Made by a program: the position numbers and the translations under genes
The notes under the pieces: model-generated
Told to the model about the DNA's origin: nothing
What the model saw: the letters and a program-made list of their open reading frames with translations, nothing else
Database searches by the model: none
Assembly (NCBI GenBank): GCA_025963635.1
Contig: JAOQAK010000071.1
Span: 1 to 64,000 of the forward strand
DNA length: 64,000 nucleotides
Source: Ferruginibacter sp.
GTDB lineage: Bacteria; Bacteroidota; Bacteroidia; Chitinophagales; Chitinophagaceae
Direction: 5' to 3'
Shown here: piece by piece, positions 9,085 to 15,912 of the stretch
Numbering within the stretch: position 1 is the stretch's first letter
How the letters are laid out: each line of letters begins with the position of its first letter

Positions 9085-9537
9085 ATGAAAGTGGTGATAC
9101 AAAGAGTAATAAAAGCCGGTGTAACAATTAACAATTCTATAAGGTCCGAAATCAAAAACGGACTATTGGTTTTGGCAGGGATTGAAGATGCAGATACAGA
9201 CGAAGATATTGTTTGGCTAAGCAACAAAATAGTGAACCTCCGAATATTTGATGATGAAAATAAAATACCGAATGTATCGGTGAAAGATGTTGGGGGAGAA
9301 ATTTTATTAGTGAGCCAGTTTACATTGCAGGCAAGCACCCGCAAAGGGAACCGGCCTTCGTATATCCGGGCCAGTAAGGCGGAAGTGGCAATACCAATCT
9401 ATGAAAAAATGATTCTTCAACTGGAAAAGGATCTTGGCAAAAAAATTTACACAGGAGAGTTTGGTGCCGATATGAAAGTAGATTTGGTAAATAACGGGCC
9501 GGTGACGATTATAATTGATTCGAAGAATAAAGAATAA
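9085..9537 (+). CDS. dtd: D-aminoacyl-tRNA deacylase
   Basis: A 150-residue Dtd, which hydrolyses D-aminoacyl-tRNA (and glycyl-tRNA(Ala)) to keep translation stereospecific. Both active-site signatures are present: SQFTL at 77-81 and NGPVT at 137-141. The length is standard. The next intact gene is a MazG-like pyrophosphohydrolase, a common neighbour of dtd in Bacteroidota, but a decayed GxxExxY element lies between them here. Confidence 0.97.
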   Translation: MKVVIQRVIKAGVTINNSIRSEIKNGLLVLAGIEDADTDEDIVWLSNKIVNLRIFDDENKIPNVSVKDVGGEILLVSQFTLQASTRKGNRPSYIRASKAEVAIPIYEKMILQLEKDLGKKIYTGEFGADMKVDLVNNGPVTIIIDSKNKE

Positions 9538-9572
9538 CACGAATTTAAAGGCACTAATTACACGAATTAAAG
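9538..9572. repeat. left flank repeat of GxxExxY element
   Basis: Contains CACGAATT twice (at 9538 and about 9561). The reverse complement, AATTCGTG, occurs several times just after the pseudogene. The element is therefore bounded by inverted copies of this 8-mer. Confidence 0.6.
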
Positions 9573-9581
9573 CTTTTCATA

Positions 9582-9954
9582 ATGACAGAAATAATCTTAA
9601 AAGAAGAATCTTATCAGCTTATAGGTATATGCATGGAAGTACACAGGGAACTCGGCATGGCTTCAAAGAGTTGTATATAAAGATGCTTTAGAATATGAAT
9701 TTAAAATAAGAAATATCGCTTATACACGTGAAAAACAATATACAATAGCTTACAAAGAAATCATACTTCCACATCGTTATAATGCTGACTTTATAGTTCA
9801 AGGCTTGATCATTCTAGAAGTAAAAGCATCTTCTATGATCGCAAATGGTTTTGTAAAACAAACGATCAATTATCTGAAAGCATCTGGGCTACAGTTAGGA
9901 ATTATAGCCAACTTTGGTGAAAAATCATTTGAATCTAAAAGGGTCGTATTTTAA
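9582..9954 (+). pseudogene. GxxExxY protein (PD-(D/E)XK-type nuclease family), frameshifted
   Basis: From ATG 9582 the frame reads MTEIILKEESYQLIG, then MEVHRELGM, and stops at codon 34. The rest of the family sequence resumes in another frame as VVYKDALEYEF, YNADF, LEVKA, IANGFVKQTINYLKASG and ends ESKRVVF with TAA at 9952. The break lies at about 9656-9672, where the expected G-F-K-E-V-V segment is two bases short. ADF with LEVKA fits the PD-(D/E)XK nuclease core of the GxxExxY family. The cellular role of the family is not established. The intact frames outside the break suggest recent inactivation, unless it is a sequencing error. Confidence 0.85.
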
Positions 9955-9985
9955 TTCGTGCAATTCGTGTTCGTAATTCGTGTAA
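9951..9985. repeat. right flank repeat of GxxExxY element
   Basis: Three near-copies of AATTCGTG follow the pseudogene stop, inverted relative to the CACGAATT copies on the left flank. They resemble the boundary repeats often seen around GxxExxY genes (from memory). Confidence 0.6.
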
Positions 9986-10002
9986 TAAATTAATCATTGC
10001 TG

Positions 10003-10329
10003 ATGACAATACAACAAGCGCAACAAGACATTGACCAATGGATAAAAACTGTTGGAGTAAGGTATTTCAGTGAACTAACCAATCTTGGCATTTTAATGGA
10101 AGAAGTGGGGGAACTTTCAAGGCTGATGGTAAGAACCTATGGCGATCAATCTTTCAAAAAAACAGATACAGGAAAAGAGTTGGGTGATGAAATGGCAGAC
10201 GTCCTTTGGGTGCTGATCTGCCTTGCAAACCAAACAGGTGTTGATTTAACGGAAGCCTTAAAGAAAAATTTTGAAAAGAAAAATTTGAGAGATGCCGAAA
10301 GGCACCAGCAAAATGATAAGCTGAAGTGA
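10003..10329 (+). CDS. MazG-like nucleotide pyrophosphohydrolase
   Basis: A 108-residue single MazG-fold domain, an all-alpha NTP pyrophosphohydrolase that removes unwanted nucleoside triphosphates. The metal-binding motifs are EEVGE at 34-38 and E63-x2-D66 in GDEMADVLW. ATG 10003 is chosen over the TTG two codons upstream. It follows dtd with only the GxxExxY remnant between, so the two were probably one housekeeping unit before the insertion (inference). Confidence 0.9.
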   Translation: MTIQQAQQDIDQWIKTVGVRYFSELTNLGILMEEVGELSRLMVRTYGDQSFKKTDTGKELGDEMADVLWVLICLANQTGVDLTEALKKNFEKKNLRDAERHQQNDKLK

Positions 10330-10330
10330 G

Positions 10331-10360
10331 CCACGGTCGGCACCGAAGGTCAGACCGTGG
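10331..10360 (+). repeat. REP hairpin 1
   Basis: Arms CCACGGTC and GACCGTGG enclose the 14-base loop GGCACCGAAGGTCA. It begins two bases after the MazG-like gene stop. First of five REP copies around the RAYT gene. Confidence 0.85.
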
Positions 10361-10410
10361 ATTGGAGTAAAACCCGGAATTCAAAATAATCATTCAGCAA
10401 TCCCTTTTCT

Positions 10411-11076
10411 TCAAGGACCAATAGGAACACTCTTCGCGTCACCACCGGTCCGACCTTCGGTACTGACCGGTGGTGACCAATCTCTTTTATCAAAAATTTT
10501 CTGCAAAAGATCATCCTTGATATTTTGATAGATAGCTGCGATGAAATCCGCTCCATTAAAACATATTAACCGCTCAGCCAATACCCTATCGCAAATAGTT
10601 CCATTTCTTAACCCTGCATAATCACGAAATGAAGAGTAATGCCAGTCCTCTAAATTTTTCACCAATCCTGCCTTAAACGGGTTTTGATGTATATACTGAA
10701 ATGCAGTAAACTGGTAATGCGCTTCGCCGTCATTCATAGATTTCGCTTTCGCTTTCTGCCTGAATAGTGAGCCAGTTCTTTTCTCCTTATTGTTAATATA
10801 CTGCGCATAACTACTTTGTAATAATCGAAAACCATTGGAAAGCTCGCATGACTCAATGTTGCCGATTCGTTTTAAAATTGCTGAATGTTCGGTCGCATAT
10901 ATTAAAAAATGAAAATGATTGGGCATTAAGCAATATGCCAATACTTTACAATGGCTGTAAACATATTTTCTAAAAAGGTTTAGAAATTCACGGTAATCTT
11001 CTTCCCCATAAAAGATTGTCTGACGGTTATTACCCTGGTTGTAAATGTGATAAATTTCATGGGCATTTATTTTCAT
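10411..11076 (-). CDS. REP-associated tyrosine transposase (RAYT, Y1/IS200-like)
   Basis: A 221-residue HUH single-strand endonuclease of the Y1 transposase family. MPNHFHFLI holds the HUH pair His54/His56. The nucleophile is Tyr90 or Tyr93 in SSYAQYIN, followed by KRTGSLFRQK, as in other RAYTs. RAYTs cut and join the REP hairpins that flank them and are usually single-copy, domesticated genes. Five REP hairpins lie within 750 bases. Residues 200-213 are encoded by a REP hairpin, so the native C-terminus was probably shorter. The catalytic motifs are intact and the gene could be active. Confidence 0.93.
   Translation of the reverse strand: MKINAHEIYHIYNQGNNRQTIFYGEEDYREFLNLFRKYVYSHCKVLAYCLMPNHFHFLIYATEHSAILKRIGNIESCELSNGFRLLQSSYAQYINNKEKRTGSLFRQKAKAKSMNDGEAHYQFTAFQYIHQNPFKAGLVKNLEDWHYSSFRDYAGLRNGTICDRVLAERLICFNGADFIAAIYQNIKDDLLQKIFDKRDWSPPVSTEGRTGGDAKSVPIGP
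10438..10477 (-). repeat. REP hairpin 2, inside the RAYT 3' end
   Basis: Arms of 13 bases (10438-10450 and 10465-10477) pair perfectly. On the reverse strand the loop reads AGTACCGAAGGTCG, matching the other copies except at a few positions. It lies within the RAYT coding frame. Confidence 0.85.
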
Positions 11077-11090
11077 AGCAGGTAGTTTTT

Positions 11091-11126
11091 AATCCACGGT
11101 CGGCACCGAAGGTCAGACCGTGGATT
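11091..11126 (+). repeat. REP hairpin 3
   Basis: Eleven-base arms AATCCACGGTC and GACCGTGGATT pair perfectly around GGCACCGAAGGTCA. It lies 14 bases before the RAYT start codon, in its leader or promoter region. Confidence 0.88.
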
Positions 11127-11193
11127 GCACGGATGATTTCTGTTCTGTTAATGTACTTAATTTATTTACTTTTTGCAAGTATGAGGTATCACC

Positions 11194-11221
11194 CACGGTC
11201 GGTACCGAAGGTCAGACCGTG
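11194..11221 (+). repeat. REP hairpin 4
   Basis: Seven-base arms CACGGTC and GACCGTG enclose the loop GGTACCGAAGGTCA. It lies between the divergent RAYT and glycyl-tRNA synthetase genes. Confidence 0.85.
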
Positions 11222-11316
11222 AATGGTCGATTTGTCAATACTGTCACCAATCTGCATGCTGGCAACTCTTGTAAGACACTTGTATTTATCTTTTACAAGT
11301 TTGCTGATAACCAGTG

Positions 11317-11360
11317 CGGGTGATAACGGTCTGACCTTCGGTGCCGACCGTTATCACCCG
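11317..11360 (-). repeat. REP hairpin 5, upstream of glycyl-tRNA synthetase
   Basis: Fifteen-base arms (11317-11331 and 11346-11360) pair perfectly. The loop on the reverse strand is GGCACCGAAGGTCA, identical to copies 1 and 3, although the outer arms are unrelated to theirs. It ends 18 bases before the -7 box of the next gene. Confidence 0.88.
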
Positions 11361-11378
11361 CCATAACCAAATCTATCT

Positions 11379-11386
11379 TAACTTTG
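11379..11386 (+). promoter_or_regulatory. glyQS: glycyl-tRNA synthetase promoter -7 box (TAACTTTG)
   Basis: Exact TAnnTTTG match, nine bases before ATG 11396. The expected -33 region falls inside REP hairpin 5 and shows no TTG. Confidence 0.6.
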
Positions 11387-11395
11387 CCGCCAATT

Positions 11396-12856
11396 ATGGC
11401 AAACGAAGCAAACAATTTCCCCGAACTGATCGCTCATTGTAAAGAGTACGGTTATATTTTTCAATCATCAGAAATTTATGATGGATTAGCTGCTGTATAC
11501 GACTATGGTCAGAATGGCGCACAACTTAAAAAGAATATCCGCGATTATTGGTGGAAGAGCATGACCCAGCTAAACGACAATATCGTTGGTATCGATGCGG
11601 CCATCTTCATGCATCCCACCACCTGGAAAGCAAGCGGACATGTCGACAATTTCAGCGACCCAATGATCGATAACAAAGACAGCAATAAAAGATACAGGGT
11701 AGACCATTTGATTGAAGGTTATGCTGAAGAACTGAAAGCAAATGGCAATGAGCAATTAGCAACCGATGTATTGGCAGCAATGGACACTTTAATAGTGGCA
11801 AGCGATTATATCGGACTGAAAAAATTGATCGAGGACAACAAAATAAAATGTGCCATCAGCAAAACCTGCAACTGGACAGAAGTGAGGGATTTCAATTTAA
11901 TGTTCAGCACACAAATAGGCAGTGTATCCGAAGAAAGTGATACCATTTATTTAAGGCCCGAAACAGCACAAGGCATCTTTGTAAATTTTTTGAATGTACA
12001 AAAAACGGGCAGGATGAAGATCCCGTTTGGTATTGCTCAAACCGGCAAGGCTTTCAGAAATGAAATTGTTGCAAGGCAGTTCATTTTCAGGATGCGGGAA
12101 TTTGAACAGATGGAGATGCAGTTCTTTGTGAGGCCCGGCACACAAATGGAATGGTACAATTTCTGGAAGGAAGCAAGAAAAAAGTGGCATGAAAGCCTTG
12201 GCATACCGGCTGAGAAATTGCGCTACCACGATCATATCAAACTGGCACATTATGCAGATGCTGCACTCGATATAGAATTTGAATTCCCTTTCGGTTGGAA
12301 AGAACTTGAAGGCATTCACAGCCGTACCGATTTTGATCTTACCCAGCACCAAACCTATAGCAAAAAGAAAATACAGTATTTCGACAACGATCTCAAAGAA
12401 GATGGAAAACCTTATGGCAACTACATCCCATACGTTGTAGAAACATCCGTTGGTTTGGACAGGCTATTTTTAACAATCATCAGCCTTGCTTATGCAAACG
12501 AAGAATGGACCAAAGAAGATGGTACAAAGGATAGCCGCGTAGTATTGCGCATCGCGGCAAAAATTGCTCCTACCAAACTCGCCATTTTACCTTTGTTAAA
12601 AAAAGATGGCTTGCCCGAAATAGCCCGTGAACTGATGAATGCCTGCAAAGGAAGCTTTATGTGTTTTTATGAAGAAAAGGACAGCATAGGAAAACGTTAT
12701 CGTCGGATGGACGCTTTAGGAACGCCCTTTTGTGTAACCATCGATCACCAGACCAAAGAAGATCAAACTGTCACTATTCGTTACAGGGACACCATGGTAC
12801 AGGAAAGGATCGCTTTGGCAGATGTGGAGAAATTGGTGTTAGATAAACTTAGTTAA
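11396..12856 (+). CDS. glyQS: glycyl-tRNA synthetase (single-chain alpha2 type)
   Basis: A 486-residue class II aminoacyl-tRNA synthetase charging tRNA-Gly. It is of the eukaryote-like homodimer type used by Bacteroidota rather than the separate alpha and beta chains of proteobacteria. Motif 2 is visible as FRNEIVARQFIFRMREFEQMEM, here broken at FRNEIVAR and REFEQMEMQF, and motif 3 as GLDRLFLTI. The anticodon-binding domain occupies about 380-486. ATG 11396 is preceded by a -7 box; an earlier in-frame ATG-less extension is not needed. It may tolerate a REP insertion just upstream. Confidence 0.97.
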   Translation: MANEANNFPELIAHCKEYGYIFQSSEIYDGLAAVYDYGQNGAQLKKNIRDYWWKSMTQLNDNIVGIDAAIFMHPTTWKASGHVDNFSDPMIDNKDSNKRYRVDHLIEGYAEELKANGNEQLATDVLAAMDTLIVASDYIGLKKLIEDNKIKCAISKTCNWTEVRDFNLMFSTQIGSVSEESDTIYLRPETAQGIFVNFLNVQKTGRMKIPFGIAQTGKAFRNEIVARQFIFRMREFEQMEMQFFVRPGTQMEWYNFWKEARKKWHESLGIPAEKLRYHDHIKLAHYADAALDIEFEFPFGWKELEGIHSRTDFDLTQHQTYSKKKIQYFDNDLKEDGKPYGNYIPYVVETSVGLDRLFLTIISLAYANEEWTKEDGTKDSRVVLRIAAKIAPTKLAILPLLKKDGLPEIARELMNACKGSFMCFYEEKDSIGKRYRRMDALGTPFCVTIDHQTKEDQTVTIRYRDTMVQERIALADVEKLVLDKLS

Positions 12857-12877
12857 TCGCTGAAGTATAAAAACGGG

Positions 12878-12913
12878 GCAGGGCTGACAGCTTTTTGAAG
12901 ATATCAGCCCTGC
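12878..12913. terminator. hairpin between glycyl-tRNA synthetase and DUF3857 gene
   Basis: Ten-base arms GCAGGGCTGA and TCAGCCCTGC are separated by 16 bases, between two convergent genes. A likely shared terminator; no strong T tract follows the right arm. Confidence 0.55.
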
Positions 12914-12928
12914 TTCAAAATCATTGCC

Positions 12929-14851
12929 TCATTTTTTCTTCAGCACCAGAGGCTCCTTTAAAAACTCAAATATTTTTTGATACACTTCTTTGATAACAGG
13001 GTACATATCCGTTTCATACAAGCTCTTTTTAAATTCAAACTGGATCATACACCTAACAATATGATCTTGTTTCAATTCATCTACCTGACGGGTAAATACA
13101 ATGTCTTTGTCGGGACTGGAAAGTTTTATCGACCGGGGAAGTTCATCCGTTGAGTAATTTGAAGGAACTTCAACAGAAATCGTGAGATTTATAAACCGTG
13201 GGTAACCAAAATTGATATTTGAAAAGCGGTTATCGGCGAGAAAAGGATTTGCATTGAACCCGGTGAAAAGATTCAATGGTAAAAAAGAATACTCACCGGT
13301 TGCATTTAGGCTACCAGACAGTTTACAGTACTGCTCCAACGCCATCGAATCATTTTCAAGATTGATCAGTGCTAAATCCTTACCAGCAATAGTAGATCCT
13401 TCAACCACGAAATGGTGGCTGAGGAATTTATCTTTATCTTCTTTATACTCGCCCAGCTTTTTTACCCTTGCATAGCCACTGCTTTTTACCGATATATCGC
13501 CAGACAAACTACCATCTTCAGCAAGCTTCATTACTACAAGTATGTGTTCCCGGTATTCCAGTGTATCATTGGTAATATTGATCAATCCTCCCGACTTACG
13601 ATTAACAATAAGCGCTGTGGTGTTCAGTATCGTGGAAGGAGTTAAATGTGGGGGGATAGACTTATCAGTAGCATCGAGAAAATATTTCTTTTCGTTAATA
13701 ACCACACAGGCGAATACGGAATTAAACTGGTCGATGAATGGATAACTGGTGTTTACTTTTCCATGAAACCGCTCACTTACCAGCATAGGATACGCCTCCA
13801 TACCGGCTTCTTTTAAAAGATTTACCAATAGCAGGTTGATATCGCCACTGGTACCGCTTTTCTTTTGCCATGCATTTTTTACACCCGAAAACGCATACTT
13901 GCTGTAAAAATTATTCCAGCTCATATTACTGCGCACATAATTGTACACTGCCTTCATCCGGTCTTCCGGTTGAGTAATCGCTTTTGCTTGTTTAATAAAA
14001 TCGTTTGTGCCGGAAATATTTTTACCTAGCTGAACTCCAAAATCAGAAGACATTAATAATTCACGGTTCACTTCCTCCCAGGAGGTCATGTATTTCTTTT
14101 TGCTCATATCATCTCTGCCGTAGCTGCTGAGCTGAAAAATTACCTTTTGCACATAGTCTTTACGGGCATCCATATAAGGTTCATTTCCCAGGCCGGGAAT
14201 ATTATTCATTTCAAAATAAACACCGCCCATAGCTGTCTCCTGCCGGATGATAATGGGTAACTCCGGCGCCTTACTAACCCTGTAGGCAAACTCCATATTC
14301 GGGAGAATAACCAATGTGTACTTGCTGGCTATTACGGGCAGTTCATCCTGGAAATCCCAGTCTTCGAGGCCGCCATAGTGCAGCATGTTACTCTGGTACT
14401 TATATTCAATAATGCTACCCGCACTGATTGAAGGAAATGCAAATACCACCTCCCCTAGCTGCTCATTTGTTCTTTTGGTAAAAATAGATTTACGATCCAG
14501 CTTTGTAGTTACCTGGTTACCATCCACTATGTTAATGGTCATGCCCTCCAGGTTGGTGATCTGTTCAAAATCATCCTTGCGGTAAAACGGGATGGAAACA
14601 TCTGCTGCCGAACTCCCCTTTTCTTTTAAAATCTTTATCCGCAGGTGATGGGTGGTAATGAGATGGTGCTGGTCGTCGTAATTTGAAAAAGCTTCATGAA
14701 GCAGTATTACTGCGTTGGCGTCTTTATCAAATGCACATTGTTTCAAAGCAATTTCTTCACTCTTCAGAATACCGAAGTCCGGAAATTCCTGTGAAAAAGA
14801 ATGGATGCTCGTTAGCAGGCAGGCCACCATAAATGGGATAATTTTTTTCAT
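12929..14851 (-). CDS. secreted DUF3857 / transglutaminase-like protein
   Basis: A 640-residue exported protein. A signal peptide (1-20, ending HSFSQ) is followed by a DUF3857 domain (about 40-230), a transglutaminase-like domain (about 280-420) and a beta-rich C-terminal domain. In the transglutaminase region the catalytic Cys position reads GTSGDIN, so Ser replaces Cys. The Asp (DATDKS) is kept but the His position looks replaced (QFNSVFA). It is therefore probably a non-catalytic fold. Such proteins are common in Bacteroidota cell envelopes and have no known function. I start at ATG 14851, which gives a clean signal peptide; the frame is open to 14911. Confidence 0.85.
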   Translation of the reverse strand: MKKIIPFMVACLLTSIHSFSQEFPDFGILKSEEIALKQCAFDKDANAVILLHEAFSNYDDQHHLITTHHLRIKILKEKGSSAADVSIPFYRKDDFEQITNLEGMTINIVDGNQVTTKLDRKSIFTKRTNEQLGEVVFAFPSISAGSIIEYKYQSNMLHYGGLEDWDFQDELPVIASKYTLVILPNMEFAYRVSKAPELPIIIRQETAMGGVYFEMNNIPGLGNEPYMDARKDYVQKVIFQLSSYGRDDMSKKKYMTSWEEVNRELLMSSDFGVQLGKNISGTNDFIKQAKAITQPEDRMKAVYNYVRSNMSWNNFYSKYAFSGVKNAWQKKSGTSGDINLLLVNLLKEAGMEAYPMLVSERFHGKVNTSYPFIDQFNSVFACVVINEKKYFLDATDKSIPPHLTPSTILNTTALIVNRKSGGLINITNDTLEYREHILVVMKLAEDGSLSGDISVKSSGYARVKKLGEYKEDKDKFLSHHFVVEGSTIAGKDLALINLENDSMALEQYCKLSGSLNATGEYSFLPLNLFTGFNANPFLADNRFSNINFGYPRFINLTISVEVPSNYSTDELPRSIKLSSPDKDIVFTRQVDELKQDHIVRCMIQFEFKKSLYETDMYPVIKEVYQKIFEFLKEPLVLKKK

Positions 14852-15301
14852 GCGGAAGTTATTAGGATAAAATATGTAGGGCATATGGAAAGAAAAGAGA
14901 CCGGCAAACAAGGGTTGTTGAAAGCGCAGCTAAAGGAACGAAATAATCCGCTAAATCCAATTTAAATTAGTGTGTTGCGGAAGATAATTTTATGAGTTAT
15001 TTTGGTCCGGGCAGTAGCAGCAGCCGGGAACATTGTTGCATCGCCCTCTTGTACTGAAGTGCATAAAGCAACCATTCCACCTTCGCGAGAATCTGTTATC
15101 AAAAAAAGATATTTATCAAAAATAGATCAGTAAAGGGATCTGCCAATCACTTGCCGGTCCAGCGCGGCAGTGTTGATTTATAAAGATTCGACTGGTTATA
15201 AGAAAAGCCGTGCTCGTATCTTGAACAAGCCGTGGATGTGTCCTAAAAAGCCGTGGTTCGTATCCTCACAAATCAGGCTGCAAAACAAGTATTGGAACCA
15301 A
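14852..15301. other. intergenic region with no recognised feature
   Basis: About 450 bases between the DUF3857 gene start and the polyproline protein stop. It contains the DUF3857 upstream region. No repeat, RNA or convincing frame was seen; the longer forward frame from 15170 is antisense to the polyproline gene. Confidence 0.5.
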
Positions 15302-15712
15302 TCAGGCTTTGCCGCTTGGGGTTCGCTCATAATACGGAATCTCATCATGGCTCACAGCTTCCTGTTGATACCAATAGGCTTGGGTAACCACATGCCCATC
15401 CGGTGTATGCAGTATTCGTCCAAAAATTGCATTTACAGGATTGAAAGTATAATCTGTTACTCCAACGGTAAAAGTCTCGGGAGCAGGTGGTGGAGGCGGT
15501 GGAGGAGGTGGTGGTGTAGCGCCTTCGACAGGTTTTGCTACAGGTACGGGAGCAACCTTGGGTGGTGGAGAGGGAACTATCACCACTGTATATTTATTGT
15601 ATTCCAGCAATTTTTTTAAAAACTCAGTCCTGGCTGGATTTACATTCTTTTCAACGATGCCGCATTTTACACCGTTCAGTTCTTCAAATTCGTGATTTTT
15701 ATTAATGGCCAT
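15302..15712 (-). CDS. hypothetical protein with polyproline linker
   Basis: A 136-residue cytoplasmic protein with two short conserved-looking parts. The first (1-50) is a helical segment containing PARTEFLKKLLEYNKYTVV. It is joined to a C-terminal part (about 80-136, containing VGVTDYTFNPVNAIFGR) by a run of ten prolines. Start ATG 15712. I do not recognise the family with certainty, but similar small proteins exist in Chitinophagaceae (from memory). Such a long proline run would normally need elongation factor P. It lies just downstream of nuoN on the same strand but 200 bases away. Confidence 0.6.
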   Translation of the reverse strand: MAINKNHEFEELNGVKCGIVEKNVNPARTEFLKKLLEYNKYTVVIVPSPPPKVAPVPVAKPVEGATPPPPPPPPPPAPETFTVGVTDYTFNPVNAIFGRILHTPDGHVVTQAYWYQQEAVSHDEIPYYERTPSGKA

Positions 15713-15802
15713 TGGGTGAGGTTGATGGTTGAAATTTGATGGTTGATCGTTGCTTGTTGTTTGTGTCCGTTGATTAATTTGCTATTTAGTTGCTTTGCTG
15801 CT

Positions 15803-15867
15803 CAAAGGTATTCAGTACAAGTGAGTGACACAACGATGATGCCATGAAAAACAAATGCCTGTAACCA
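15803..15867 (+). repeat. dispersed repeat, copy A (CAAGTGAGTGA family)
   Basis: About 65 bases matching, at roughly four of five positions, the reverse strand of 21918-21982. Shared blocks include GTACAAGTGAGTGA, CACAACG and TGATGCCATG. It lies just beyond the nuoN stop. There is no matching hairpin or reading frame between the copies. Confidence 0.6.
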
Positions 15868-15912
15868 AATTATTTAAAAGATCAAACAACTGAAAACTCA
15901 TTCAAATAATTG

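Noticed and set aside
10331..11360. Possible CRISPR array from the repeated hairpins
   Set aside because: Copies are in both orientations, irregularly spaced and not separated by unique spacers of even size; a RAYT gene is present. They are REP elements.
15170..15619. Forward 149-codon frame
   Set aside because: It is antisense to the polyproline protein and made of its repeat-rich complement; composition is unlike a protein.
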